Shown piece after piece: positions 40,615-49,272 of a stretch of DNA of 50,740 bases; position 1 is the stretch's first letter, and each line of letters begins with the position of its first letter. Made by a program: the position numbers and the translations under genes. The notes under the pieces were generated by a model. That model did not search any database and was not told the DNA's origin. It saw only the letters and a list, made by a program, of their open reading frames with translations. The stretch covers positions 1-50,740 of the forward strand of contig JBAWAP010000265.1 in NCBI GenBank assembly GCA_049589355.1. The letters run 5' to 3'. This stretch comes from JBAWAP01 sp049589355 (GTDB lineage Bacteria > Chloroflexota > Anaerolineae > VGOG01).

Positions 40615-41490
40615 TCAACTCAAAGAAGCGTCGGCTGGCTCAATCGCCAGCATGTCCAACTCCATCCACTGACGACCAGGGGCCTGGAGCCACCCGTGAC
40701 GGAGCCGTCCCCAGGGCGTTGCGACCATGTATTGATTATCCAGCCAGAGGACCAGCCCCAACGGGCCGCGCGGCGGTGTCTTGCACTCCAATATCAACCT
40801 ACCATCAACGCTGAAGTGCGCCGACCTGGTTCCCCACTCGATGACATAGGTGTGCCAGTCGGTCATTGTGACGTCAATGGCCGCCTCGCACACGCCGATG
40901 GCGCGCTGCGCGATGGGCCACAGCTTGCGATACAGCGGGCGGATGTTCATCAACGGCACAGCAACGGGCGCAGTCGGTGCCAGCAGGAAAAGCGGCAGAC
41001 GCATGGCATCCATGGTGGCGGCCTTCCAGCCACAGCCAGGCGTGTGCACGTCCAGCTTCATGTTGGACGGAGGCGAGCTATAGAAAAACCAGATCACGCG
41101 CGGCAGGGTGGGCAGGCGTGCGCCGGTCATCATGAACGGGTCATTCCAGAAGCCGAAGCCTGCCGTCCCGCTGAATATCTGCCCGCTGCTCCGCCCCTGT
41201 TGGTGATAGGCACCAACGCATCGCTCATCGTTGTGGAGGGTGGGAGCGGGGTGCGAGAAGCGTGCGCGCACGGTGAGGGTCAACGGTGGCCGCCACAGGA
41301 AATTGCGGCGGGCGCGGTGCTGGTAGTCGTCAATTTGCGCGTTGGTGTAGTAGCGCGACGAGGTGTCGGTGTTGACCAAACGCAATGTGCTGCCCATCAG
41401 TTCCAGCGAACCGTTGCCGACAACAAGACGCTGCCAGTGGGGGCTGAGGGTGGACCCGAAATCCTCGTGAACCGAGTGTAGTTGACTCAT
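40615..41490 (-). CDS. Concanavalin-like (GH16-type fold) protein
   Basis: This protein of about 291 residues begins MSQLHSVHEDFGSTLSPHW and contains strands typical of a LamG or GH16-like beta sandwich: LTLTVRARFSHPAP, GFGFWNDPF, DWHTYVIEWGTRSAHFSVDG and GLVLWLDNQYMVATPWG. The ExDxxE catalytic motif of true GH16 enzymes is not seen, so it is more likely a carbohydrate-binding or degenerate protein. It has no signal peptide. It follows the 269-residue gene by one base. Confidence 0.6.
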   Translation of the reverse strand: MSQLHSVHEDFGSTLSPHWQRLVVGNGSLELMGSTLRLVNTDTSSRYYTNAQIDDYQHRARRNFLWRPPLTLTVRARFSHPAPTLHNDERCVGAYHQQGRSSGQIFSGTAGFGFWNDPFMMTGARLPTLPRVIWFFYSSPPSNMKLDVHTPGCGWKAATMDAMRLPLFLLAPTAPVAVPLMNIRPLYRKLWPIAQRAIGVCEAAIDVTMTDWHTYVIEWGTRSAHFSVDGRLILECKTPPRGPLGLVLWLDNQYMVATPWGRLRHGWLQAPGRQWMELDMLAIEPADASLS

Positions 41491-41491
41491 C

Positions 41492-42301
41492 TCATGCTTG
41501 AAGTGACTCCAGCAGACCCTTGCCGAAAGAGGCAATCTTGAAGGCGACCAATTTCGGTATCGTGCCCTTGCCCAGCGGTTTGTCCTGATACTCCGGCTCC
41601 ACCATCTCAAAATCGGCCAGGACGCCGATCACCATGCGCCCGATGGCACCGCGCAGGGAATCTCGGGCAAAGATCATGTTCGGCGCTGTCCACTTCAGCC
41701 CGGTCTCTCGGATGAGCTTGTCGGCGAAGGGTTCAAAGGGGATGTGGGTCTCGGCCGGCAAGGACAGCAAGTGAGCAAGGGCGATCTGCTGAAAGCGGGG
41801 TGGCAAGCTTTCTCCCATGCCGGTGAAAGGATAGGCGATGAGCCAGTCAACTCCTTCCCACCAGGTGACAAACAGCATCCATACCTGAACCAAGGGGCTG
41901 GCGGTCAGGAATCTTGCGCCGTCTAGCGTGACCACCAACGGTTGGGCCGGGCCTCCCACCAGCCACCTGCCAACGTAGGCCAGACTGTGCAGAAAGTAAA
42001 GGGGCCAAACGTCGTCCTCGCTTCGCACCCGGAAGGTGTAATCTCCGATGGCTCTGTCCAGTTCTGGCGGATACACAAAGCGGCCCGTCACTTCACGCAC
42101 GACCTTGAGGGGCAGATTGCCGGTGCTTTGTGTGCCCTTGACTCGATTCTCGTGCAGGTAAGTGAGCAAAGTCACCATATCGCGGCGCAGGGGCAGCACC
42201 TCGGCCTGGGCGACGTGTTTGCTTTCAGCTTGCCATATCCATTTGCCTGGGCGGCGGACAGCAGTCTCAGTCGCCTTGGTGGCGTGCTCTTTGTCTGACA
42301 T
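41492..42301 (-). CDS. Hypothetical protein, 269 residues
   Basis: I do not recognise this soluble protein. It begins with a charged 40-residue stretch and includes VGRWLVGGPAQPLVVTLDGARF and DWLIAYPFTGMGESLPP. No catalytic motif is evident. A clean AGGAGG precedes the ATG. It lies between a decayed AbiEii tail and the concanavalin-like gene, with which it overlaps almost to the base, so these two are one transcript. Confidence 0.6.
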   Translation of the reverse strand: MSDKEHATKATETAVRRPGKWIWQAESKHVAQAEVLPLRRDMVTLLTYLHENRVKGTQSTGNLPLKVVREVTGRFVYPPELDRAIGDYTFRVRSEDDVWPLYFLHSLAYVGRWLVGGPAQPLVVTLDGARFLTASPLVQVWMLFVTWWEGVDWLIAYPFTGMGESLPPRFQQIALAHLLSLPAETHIPFEPFADKLIRETGLKWTAPNMIFARDSLRGAIGRMVIGVLADFEMVEPEYQDKPLGKGTIPKLVAFKIASFGKGLLESLQA

Positions 42302-42360
42302 GATGTCCTCCTGGTTTTAGTGTCATAGTGGCAAACTGGATTGGCCTGGCAGCGAGCTGT

Positions 42361-42492
42361 TCAAGGCCACAAGTCTTCCAGATGCTTCCGTCCGGCCTTT
42401 ATCGCCTGACGTTCCAGAAACCGCTTCATGGTTGGCCAGGGTGTACGGTCAATCATCGGGGGCATAGGCAGCGTTTCCGCATCTTCAAAAGG
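42361..42492 (-). pseudogene. AbiEii-like nucleotidyltransferase, tail only
   Basis: Directly after the DUF6922 stop and in the same frame runs a 43-codon tail with LPMPPMIDRTPWPTMKRFLE and a closing KHLEDLWP and stop. It matches the tail of the AbiEii-like remnant at 5650 (PMP..., W..(V/M)(R/K), basic helix). The head with GGTALAL and the catalytic core are gone. Confidence 0.6.
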
Positions 42493-42795
42493 TTATCTGT
42501 CCCATACCTCCCCCTTTGCGGTAGGAAATGGCCAGCGCCGCCATTCGTGTACCCCCAACAGCTTGCGCCAATAGTTGAACGTGACACGAGATAGCAGGCG
42601 TTCGCCCCGTTCTTGCACGAAGGTGCGGATGCGCGGGCCGCCGTAAGTGCGAAACAGCCAGCGCACCTCGTCCCAGGTGCCATATTCCAGCGTGCGCTGA
42701 ATGATCAGATTGGCATCGCGGTCAAGGTCCAAGGTTCGGACATCATACTCTTGGAAGTGCGGCCACAGGCCGCTGGAAATGTCGCTGAGAGTCAT
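42493..42795 (-). CDS. DUF6922-like protein, copy 2
   Basis: The 100-residue protein is a paralogue of the one at 5868-6170: LDLDRDANLIIQRTLEYGTW and EVRWLFRTYG align with its core, and LLSRVTFNYWRKLLGV with the C-terminal part. It begins MTLSDISSGLWPHFQEYD. As at the first locus, an AbiEii-like remnant follows at once. With the toxin gene lost, the protein may be a free antitoxin or a relic. Confidence 0.7.
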   Translation of the reverse strand: MTLSDISSGLWPHFQEYDVRTLDLDRDANLIIQRTLEYGTWDEVRWLFRTYGGPRIRTFVQERGERLLSRVTFNYWRKLLGVHEWRRWPFPTAKGEVWDR

Positions 42796-42972
42796 TGATG
42801 TATGCCTCCCGTCCGCGCTGTTTCACAGCTTTGGCGCCCTCTAAGATCGGTGAACATCACACTCTCTTGCTCAGGCTCCAGGATTGCCTGGGCCAATTCG
42901 CCAAAGGCTATCCATTTCTGACGACGGGGATCTCGGGCAGAGCCCGATCGTAGGGAATCACGGTGGTCATGG
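42796..42972. other. Spacer with a short frame
   Basis: A ribosome site (GGAGGGAGG) precedes an ATG at about 42970 on the minus strand, but the frame stops after 20 codons (MTTVIPYDRALPEIPVV...). A second frame without a start stays open to the DUF6922 ATG. This suggests a frameshifted small gene, too weak to name. Confidence 0.3.
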
Positions 42973-43416
42973 TCACCTCCCTCCTTGCTCGGCTCCAGGC
43001 GGGCCAGCAGCGCGATAGGCCACGTTGGGATCGTTAGGTGCGCCGGTCAGTTGCAGTCGTCCCTCTCTCACCAGCGGCGAGAGATAGGTATCGCGCAAGT
43101 ATTTCATGTTTCGGTGAAGCAACTGCGCCAGCTCGCGGGCTGTCCGGGGGCGCTCAGCGCAGAGAGCCACAAGCAGTTCGATCATTTCGTGACGTGACAG
43201 TCGCTTTCCTTCGACCAGCAACCTGGGGAGTTCTGCCGTACCCTGGAGAGTACCCTGGGGAGTAGCCTGGGGAGCTTCTGGCACTTCCCTGGCCAGCGTG
43301 TAGTAGACGCCTGGCCCCCGACGTTGTTCAGACCGTTCCAGCAGTCCCAGGCTCTCCAGGCGGGTCAGGGCACGGCTGGCAGCGAGAGTGTCAGTGTCGT
43401 TGAGGCGGCGGGCTGG
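42973..43416 (-). pseudogene. C-terminal fragment of an AlbA/RecG-like ATPase
   Basis: This 147-codon fragment holds two winged-helix segments: one with ALTRLESLGLLERS and GVYYTL, and one with LSRHEMIELLVALC followed by RTARELAQLLHRN. They resemble the C-terminal half of 'ATP-dependent DNA helicase RecG-related' (AlbA_2 plus HATPase) regulators. No start or N-terminal ATPase precedes it: the frame is closed by the TAG that ends the RAYT transposase gene. The transposase gene therefore sits exactly where the missing half should be. Confidence 0.55.
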
Positions 43417-43902
43417 CTAGACTGGCAACGGGTTCATGTGTCCACTCCATAGCCAATCCTCGGCCCGTTCGACCAAGCCCTTGCGAACAGGATTGTCGAG
43501 GATATACTGTGCGATCTCGACCAGGCTTTCGTCATCACGGATGATGTGATCATAATAACGAGGCTGCCAGAGCTTACCTCGCCAGCTGAACTGCCAACTC
43601 TCATTCGTGGCCTTCCCCTTGTACTGATCGGTGAACGTCAGCACAGAGAGGCCATCCTCACAAGGGCTAGTTAGAAAATGCAGATGGTCCGGCATCAGAC
43701 AATAGGTGAAGACCTTGCAATGCAAGCGTGTCTGCTCGTTGCGCAGGACGTCAAGCGTGTGGGCATTCAGGTCAGCAGTGACAAAGGGAGATTGATTCTG
43801 GTAAGCCCGAATCGTGATGAAGTATACCCGGTTGGCGTGGGTGTAAAGCTCAGGATCAAGCCGTTGATTGCGTGGTGGATGATATGGCTTCGTCCAAGAC
43901 AT
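43417..43902 (-). CDS. RAYT-type REP-associated tyrosine transposase (Y1_Tnp)
   Basis: The 161-residue protein has the HUH motif CLMPDHLHFL, an earlier YFITIRAYQNQSPF start strand, and RYYDHIIRDDESLVEIAQYI with the likely catalytic Tyr, followed by DNPVRKGLV as in the TnpA-REP family. Such enzymes cut and join single-stranded DNA at palindromic repeats, usually as a single-copy domesticated gene. This window contains several palindrome-ended elements that could be its substrates. It replaces the N-terminal half of the RecG-like gene. Confidence 0.85.
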   Translation of the reverse strand: MSWTKPYHPPRNQRLDPELYTHANRVYFITIRAYQNQSPFVTADLNAHTLDVLRNEQTRLHCKVFTYCLMPDHLHFLTSPCEDGLSVLTFTDQYKGKATNESWQFSWRGKLWQPRYYDHIIRDDESLVEIAQYILDNPVRKGLVERAEDWLWSGHMNPLPV

Positions 43903-43959
43903 AGATTTTCTCCGTTAGCTCGTAGCATAGGGCCTTGTGCCCGTAACGCCCACGAGGGG

Positions 43960-44181
43960 CTAGGCTACAGTGACGGTGAGAGGCCTTTGTCTCAGCAGTG
44001 TCGGTCCCACACCCAGGGCGTAGGCGACACGCCAGCGCACGTTCTCATCGGCGTCAGCCAGTAGCCCCACCAAGCCCTCCACCACTTTGGAAGCACTGGG
44101 GCTGTGCCCCAACTCAAGCAGGGCTTGCTCCGCCTTGTCGCGCGGTCCCTGGGTTTCCCCTGCCCGGAACTCCTCTATCAT
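43960..44181 (-). CDS. Small HEAT-repeat-like protein
   Basis: This 73-residue protein begins MIEEFRAGETQG and contains LVGLLADADENVRWRVAYALG, a single HEAT-like helix pair. I chose the ATG with GGTGGAG before it; an ATG 13 codons upstream is possible. It may be a fragment of a longer HEAT protein. It lies downstream of the BrxL-like gene on the same strand. Confidence 0.45.
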   Translation of the reverse strand: MIEEFRAGETQGPRDKAEQALLELGHSPSASKVVEGLVGLLADADENVRWRVAYALGVGPTLLRQRPLTVTVA

Positions 44182-44240
44182 TGACTTACTCCACCTGAGC
44201 CAGTTTACCCTCTTCGCCATACTGGTCGGGCCAAATATGG

Positions 44241-45701
44241 TTATGCGTCTGCCCTTACTACCGCTCGTTTGGGTAGCCTGAACGCCGCCGGCTTAAACTC
44301 GCTGGGGGCCAGGACGGCCAGTTGGTCAAGGACCCGGGCGCGGCACTCCACCGCCAGGTCCAGACAGAGGTCCAGTTCATCGTCGGCCAGGTCCTCGGCG
44401 GCGCGATGGGGGAAGACGAGTTTGAGCAGGCCGGCCGCGGTCTTGCGAATGGCATCCTGGTTGCGACCGGTCAGGCCGCTGAAATCCACCCGGCTGTTGA
44501 CCACCGTCTGATAGTTGCGGCGCCGGAAACGGCTGAAGATCTCGGCCAGGTAGTCGGTGATGAAACCATAGCCCTGGGCATAGTTCTCCGGCTGGTTCTT
44601 GGGCACTTCCCACCCCGGCAGGAAGGCGTGCAGGCGATCCAGGAAGGCCGTATCCATGCCCAATTCCGGCGGCAGCGGCTCAAAGAGATGCCGATAACGC
44701 GGCACCGGAGCCTTTCGTTCCAGGTCGGTATCAATGTTGCCCCCCAGGACAATGCTGGCCTGGGCGGTGAACTCCAGCGGCCCCCGGCTGAAGTGACCCG
44801 TCTGCATGTAGTCCTTGAGCACGCTGATGGTGGCCTCCGGATCGGTGAAACTGGTGCTGGCGATCTCGTCAAAGAAGACCACGTCCCGGTAGCCCAGGAT
44901 GCCGGTCTTGCGACTGGCCATATTGTAGAACAGGGTAGCGGGCGTGGCCTTGCCGCCAGAGATCACAAAGGAGCGGCTAGAGGTGTTCCGGTAGGTGTAG
45001 GTCTTGCCGGTCTCCCGGGGGCCCAGTTCAATCAGGTTGTAGTTGGCCTCCACGAAGGGTACCAGCCGCAAGAGCATGAGCATCTTCTCCCTGTGGCTGA
45101 AGCGCGTCGGGTTGTAGCCGATGGTCTGGATGAGTAGGTCAACCCACTCGTCGGTAGTGAACGATTGGCGCTTGACGATGTAGTCGTCCAGGTCCAGGCG
45201 GGTGATCTGAAAGGGCTTGAACTCCCGGATGAAGAACGGATAGATACGCCCCTTGATCTCGTACCGGGCGTCGTACTCCATGGTCATGGTACCCCAGGCT
45301 CCGCCGGTCATCAGGGCGTCGCCATACTCGTTCAAGACCTTCTGGCTCACGCGCACAAAACTATCGCCCAAGGCCGGCACCTCGGCCCAGTAGTGGTCGC
45401 GGGCGGCGTCCAGGCGCACCTGGAGCGACCCCAGGAGCACGTACTCGCTCCGTTCTTTGATGCGGCTCTTGATGAGTTCTTTGGCGTCGCTCTCCACGTA
45501 GTGTTCCTGGAGCAGGCGGTCTATGCGCGCCTGGCCGGCCACCGGGTTGCCGGGGTCCACGTAGCGGGCGCACAGGTACTCCAACACGTAGCGCGGGAAT
45601 TCTTTGTATGCCTCGTTCCAGCGGGTGAGAGGTTTCAAGACCACCCGGTCGCTCAGTAGGCTGAGGACTTTTTCGTCTGTAGGGGTCAATGCTTGGCTCA
45701 C
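44241..45701 (-). CDS. brxL: Short BrxL-like AAA+ protein (BREX-associated)
   Basis: The 486-residue protein has the AAA-type ATPase of the BrxL family: ELGPRETGKTYTYRN (Walker A), VVFFDEIAS (Walker B), VLKDYMQTGHFSRG and LGGNIDTD. Longer BrxL proteins carry a Lon-like protease domain; I see no such Ser/Lys dyad segment here, so it fits the short type. In BREX defence BrxL forms a DNA-binding hexamer needed in some subtypes. It starts with GTG 26 bases after PglZ. A BREX assignment rests on this and on PglZ next to it. Confidence 0.8.
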   Translation of the reverse strand: MSQALTPTDEKVLSLLSDRVVLKPLTRWNEAYKEFPRYVLEYLCARYVDPGNPVAGQARIDRLLQEHYVESDAKELIKSRIKERSEYVLLGSLQVRLDAARDHYWAEVPALGDSFVRVSQKVLNEYGDALMTGGAWGTMTMEYDARYEIKGRIYPFFIREFKPFQITRLDLDDYIVKRQSFTTDEWVDLLIQTIGYNPTRFSHREKMLMLLRLVPFVEANYNLIELGPRETGKTYTYRNTSSRSFVISGGKATPATLFYNMASRKTGILGYRDVVFFDEIASTSFTDPEATISVLKDYMQTGHFSRGPLEFTAQASIVLGGNIDTDLERKAPVPRYRHLFEPLPPELGMDTAFLDRLHAFLPGWEVPKNQPENYAQGYGFITDYLAEIFSRFRRRNYQTVVNSRVDFSGLTGRNQDAIRKTAAGLLKLVFPHRAAEDLADDELDLCLDLAVECRARVLDQLAVLAPSEFKPAAFRLPKRAVVRADA

Positions 45702-45727
45702 GTTCGTACCTCAATTCGCGTATGCAT

Positions 45728-48418
45728 TTACGCCATCGCATCCAGTTCGTCCAGGCCCCCGAACTGGATTTCCACCATGTCCGTGCGTGGGCGGACGGTC
45801 ACCAGCACCAACTTATGGCGGCTCACTGGATTTCCCTGGACATCCTGGTAACGCAATTCCAGGTTCAAGCCGGTGGTGCTGGTACCCTTTTCACGGTAAA
45901 TGGGACAAATTGATGGCCGCAAGACGTACCGTTCGCCTGGCGCCAGCGTGGCCTGGAAGGTCGGGGGGGCCGTATCCGTGTTGGCCCTGGCCACGAGACT
46001 GAAGGCGGCGGCCTGGTTGCCCTTGTTCTCCAGGACGATCTCCACCGTTATCGTCTGTCCCTCATCTGCCTGGACTGCTGGCGGCGCCTGGACGATGACG
46101 ATTTCTATCCTGGGCTCCACAATCCGCCGCAACACGGCGCCGGGCACGGCCATCTCGGCCAGGGAGAGGCCGCCGTGGGCGTAGCGGGCCGGCGGACGGT
46201 TATCGCCAGCGCGGCGGAACCAGCGACGTCCCACCGCCACCGTGAAGGGAGACTCCCTGAGCGGCGCATGTTTCACGCTGATGCCGGCCGGGTGTTCCAT
46301 GCCGGTCAGATAGCGAAAACGAACAGGGCTGCTCAGCCCCTGGGCCTCTCGCTGCCAGCGGGCGTCCTCTTCCACCACTACCCCATCGGCGGCGTCCAGT
46401 TCCATGAAACCGTGATCGCTGGTGAGCACCACCATATCCTCTGACTGCACCAGCGTCTCCAAGGTCTGCATAATGCTCTCCAGGCGGCTGCCGATGCCCT
46501 TGTTGAGACCCTCCAGGTTGTCCCGTTCCTGGTGCAGATTGTCGTCGCTGATATTGAAAATGAGGACATTCCAGGGATAGCGGGCCTCCCGGCTCAGTTG
46601 GCTGTAGGTGCGATCAGCTTCCATACCGGAATAGAACTGGAGGCGATGATCCACCTCGCTGGCCGGGATCTCAAAGAGCCGCGCCACCAGCAGTTTCTGG
46701 TTGGTGGTGAACCCGCCGTCCGGCCTCTTCCAGCGCACAGGCGGCTGGCCGGCCAGGATGCTGGCGCGGGCTACGGTTGTCCAAGAAGGGAGCAGGCTAA
46801 GGTAAGCCTTCTCCGCTTCATCCAGTTCAAAGAGTTGCAACAGGCGAGGCTTGACCACTCGCTGCCAGGTGTCCCACCTCATGCCATCAAAGATCACCAC
46901 CCAGAGGCAGGCCTTGGCCTGGGGACGGAGCCGACGCTGTCTCACCAGGTTCCAGAGGACGTTTGTGGAGAGACGAGGATGCCCCAGGTAGCCGCCCCAG
47001 TTCTCCTGGATGCGCCGCGCCAGCTCCTCGTCGGCCTGGTGCAGGAAGTCACGGATGCGCTGGCGCAGGCCATCCAGATAATCTTTACGCAAGGTCTCGG
47101 CCAGGGCGTGATCCGGCAAGCGACGCAGGTAGCCGGCCGCCCGGGCGCAGGCGAACTCCAAATCGTAGTAACCGCCGTCCACGTACCAGTCCAGAATCCC
47201 TGCCAGGTCGGGCGATGGAGAGAAGGGACGGCTGAGCCGCTCCACTACAAAGGCGGCCTCGTCCAGAAATCCGGCCATGTCCCGGGCGTACGCGGCATAC
47301 CGACTGGGGGGCAAGTTGCTCAAGGCGCCGGGTCGATACTGCGGCCACGCGGTGATCAAGCCGTCCAGCCTGTCCTTTGGCGTGCTCATCAAGAGGCGGG
47401 TAGCCAGTTCGTACACCAGGGCTGGGGCCTCGGCCCGGGCCAGGGCAGTCAGTACGGCTTGTGTATCCTTCCCCGGCAGCAGGTCTACGGCGTGGCGCAG
47501 GTCGGTATCGCTCAGGCTCTCCTCGGCGGCCACGATCACCTGCTGCCGCCAGACCGCATCCTTCTCCCAACGGGCCAGAACGTGGTCCACCCAGGGCTCC
47601 AGAGGTTCCGGGTCAAAACTCAAAACGCCCAGGCCCCGCAGTTGGTTGGCGATATTGGGCACGCGGTGCTGCCCCAGGAGCCGGCGCAGGTATAGGTAAC
47701 TGGCCAGGGCATCTGGAGGCGCGTCAAGCCACGCTGTCAGGTCTCCCAGAGACACTTGCGGGGAGAGACGAGCCTGCTCCCGCAACAGGTCACGGCCAGC
47801 GGCATCCCATTTAGCCTCCCAGGCCAGGCGGATGTAGCGGTTCAGTACCTGGAGAGAGGTGTCTTTGTGGAAGAGCAGATCACCGATGGGGAGGTCAGGC
47901 TGCCGGGCGTGGAGGGCCAGGGCGCGAATGGCGTGGGCGTCCAGGGCCGCTCCGCGGGGCAGATGAAGGCGCAACTGAGCCTGTCCTTGCACAACGGCAG
48001 GCAGGTTGGCAGACAGAACCTCGTCGTGACGATCCACGGCCTCCGGCGGCCAGGTTTCGCTCGGCACCAGGTCTTGCAGCACACCCACCAGGCTCAGGTC
48101 AAACAAGGTATCGGCCTGGGCCAACAGGTCTACCACGCTGCTGAGTTCCAGCCGGGACTCGAGGCCGGGGCGAAGATCAGTTGGGCAGGTGGCCCAGATG
48201 AGCGCGCGATCGCCCAGAGTAAAACGGGCGCGGAAGGCCAGGTCGTTTCCCTCGTAATGATGCACCGCCCAGGTCCGACCCTCCACAGTCAGGCTGTCAC
48301 CCAGGGACAGGCGACCTGGCGGGTCAAAGACGAAAACCAGGCGAGCATTAGGGTGCAAGGCGGCCAGTCTTCGATACAGGAAATCGCTCAGGTTTTGCGG
48401 TATGTGTGGTTGACTCAT
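45728..48418 (-). CDS. pglZ: PglZ-family alkaline-phosphatase-fold protein
   Basis: The 896-residue protein is the hallmark BREX/Pgl protein. The C-terminal third has the phosphatase fold: VVIFDGMRWD (about 507-516), LPSWTTVARASILAG with the nucleophile Thr (about 547), VVLTSDHGFMEL (metal site, near 670) and RYAHGGLSLAEM. The first 480 residues are helical and of unknown role. After about residue 770 there is an extra beta-rich, Ig-like tail (VQADEGQTITVEIVLENKGN), not usual in PglZ. The ATG overlaps the Mrr_N gene stop (ATGA). Confidence 0.85.
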   Translation of the reverse strand: MSQPHIPQNLSDFLYRRLAALHPNARLVFVFDPPGRLSLGDSLTVEGRTWAVHHYEGNDLAFRARFTLGDRALIWATCPTDLRPGLESRLELSSVVDLLAQADTLFDLSLVGVLQDLVPSETWPPEAVDRHDEVLSANLPAVVQGQAQLRLHLPRGAALDAHAIRALALHARQPDLPIGDLLFHKDTSLQVLNRYIRLAWEAKWDAAGRDLLREQARLSPQVSLGDLTAWLDAPPDALASYLYLRRLLGQHRVPNIANQLRGLGVLSFDPEPLEPWVDHVLARWEKDAVWRQQVIVAAEESLSDTDLRHAVDLLPGKDTQAVLTALARAEAPALVYELATRLLMSTPKDRLDGLITAWPQYRPGALSNLPPSRYAAYARDMAGFLDEAAFVVERLSRPFSPSPDLAGILDWYVDGGYYDLEFACARAAGYLRRLPDHALAETLRKDYLDGLRQRIRDFLHQADEELARRIQENWGGYLGHPRLSTNVLWNLVRQRRLRPQAKACLWVVIFDGMRWDTWQRVVKPRLLQLFELDEAEKAYLSLLPSWTTVARASILAGQPPVRWKRPDGGFTTNQKLLVARLFEIPASEVDHRLQFYSGMEADRTYSQLSREARYPWNVLIFNISDDNLHQERDNLEGLNKGIGSRLESIMQTLETLVQSEDMVVLTSDHGFMELDAADGVVVEEDARWQREAQGLSSPVRFRYLTGMEHPAGISVKHAPLRESPFTVAVGRRWFRRAGDNRPPARYAHGGLSLAEMAVPGAVLRRIVEPRIEIVIVQAPPAVQADEGQTITVEIVLENKGNQAAAFSLVARANTDTAPPTFQATLAPGERYVLRPSICPIYREKGTSTTGLNLELRYQDVQGNPVSRHKLVLVTVRPRTDMVEIQFGGLDELDAMA

Positions 48419-49197
48419 GCTTTCCCTGCCGTCTTCATAGCACAGACGGTAGCCAGGCGTTTGGTGCGCTCGTACTGCCAGGGATTGACGTCATCCGGGT
48501 GAACGTATTGCCACAGGGCCGCGGCCTCCCGGTATAGGCCCAGGGTGTAGCAGAAGTGAATCCAATCGCAAACCTCTTCGGACCTGGGCACATCGCTCCC
48601 CCGGCCTTGTAGAAAGTCCTGGATGTGCTGCACCGGTTGGCGGGCAGCAGCCAGCAATTTCTTGTCGGTGAGAGGCGTAATAGCCTTGACGCGTTCCTCT
48701 GACTGAAGCTTGTCATAGAGTTCCCCCCAGACCTGGCGGAATTGGTCCGCTGGCATGACCTTACGTGTCTGTTCCAGCATCTCGAGGGTAATTCCCATCT
48801 GACTGGCAGATGACGACGGTCGGCGCGAGCCCTTACGACCCACAGGGCGGCCTTTGGGAGGCTGTCGCTTGAGAGCAGCGGTCAGACGGGTGGCTTGGGG
48901 ATTCTCAGCCAGCCAATCCCGCCCTTTCTGAGTGATGCGCCAGATACCATGGGCCGGGGAATCCATCAAGCCCACGACGATCAGGTGGCTGCGACTCCAC
49001 GCCACCTTGTTGGCCCAACGGTATGTTCGCCCATCGGGTAGCTTCTCTCGATCTTGGGGCGGGATACGGTGCTGGTAACGTGTCCAGAACTGATCGAGCA
49101 CGTCTCTGACTTGCCCCTGTCCATCGGGCAGATCGGCCATTACCTTGAGTAGAGGCACGTAATAATCAGCATAGGCCTCAAACAGTGGCTCCGACAT
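48415..49197 (-). CDS. Mrr_N-type winged-helix protein of the BREX-like set
   Basis: The 260-residue protein starts with a winged-helix region like the N-terminus of Mrr restriction proteins (LKVMADLPDGQGQVRDVLDQ, then WRITQKGRDWL). A basic, Ser-rich linker follows (about 115-135). The last 65 residues (FLQGRGSD..., IHFCYTLGLYREAAALW, VHPDDV, KRLATVCAMK) are clearly related to the C-terminal end of the methyltransferase next door. It has no nuclease motif. AGGAGG precedes the ATG; its stop overlaps pglZ. A DNA-sensing or bridging role is inference. Confidence 0.7.
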   Translation of the reverse strand: MSEPLFEAYADYYVPLLKVMADLPDGQGQVRDVLDQFWTRYQHRIPPQDREKLPDGRTYRWANKVAWSRSHLIVVGLMDSPAHGIWRITQKGRDWLAENPQATRLTAALKRQPPKGRPVGRKGSRRPSSSASQMGITLEMLEQTRKVMPADQFRQVWGELYDKLQSEERVKAITPLTDKKLLAAARQPVQHIQDFLQGRGSDVPRSEEVCDWIHFCYTLGLYREAAALWQYVHPDDVNPWQYERTKRLATVCAMKTAGKA

Positions 49198-49227
49198 TGT
49201 CCAGCCTCCTTGGTGAAGAGCTGTTCG

Positions 49228-49272
49228 TAGTGGGCGCTTCAGCGCCTAAATGACACGCTAAAGCGCGCACTA
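49228..49272. repeat. Palindromic repeat between Mrr_N gene and methyltransferase
   Basis: TAGTGGGCGCTTCAGCGCC and the complementary AAGCGCGCACTA form an imperfect 45-bp hairpin that contains the methyltransferase stop. It is another palindrome family, distinct from those above. Confidence 0.55.

Noticed and set aside
46532..47695. Plus-strand 387-codon frame over pglZ
   Set aside because: A shadow of pglZ, which has the phosphatase motifs and overlaps its neighbours as an operon gene.
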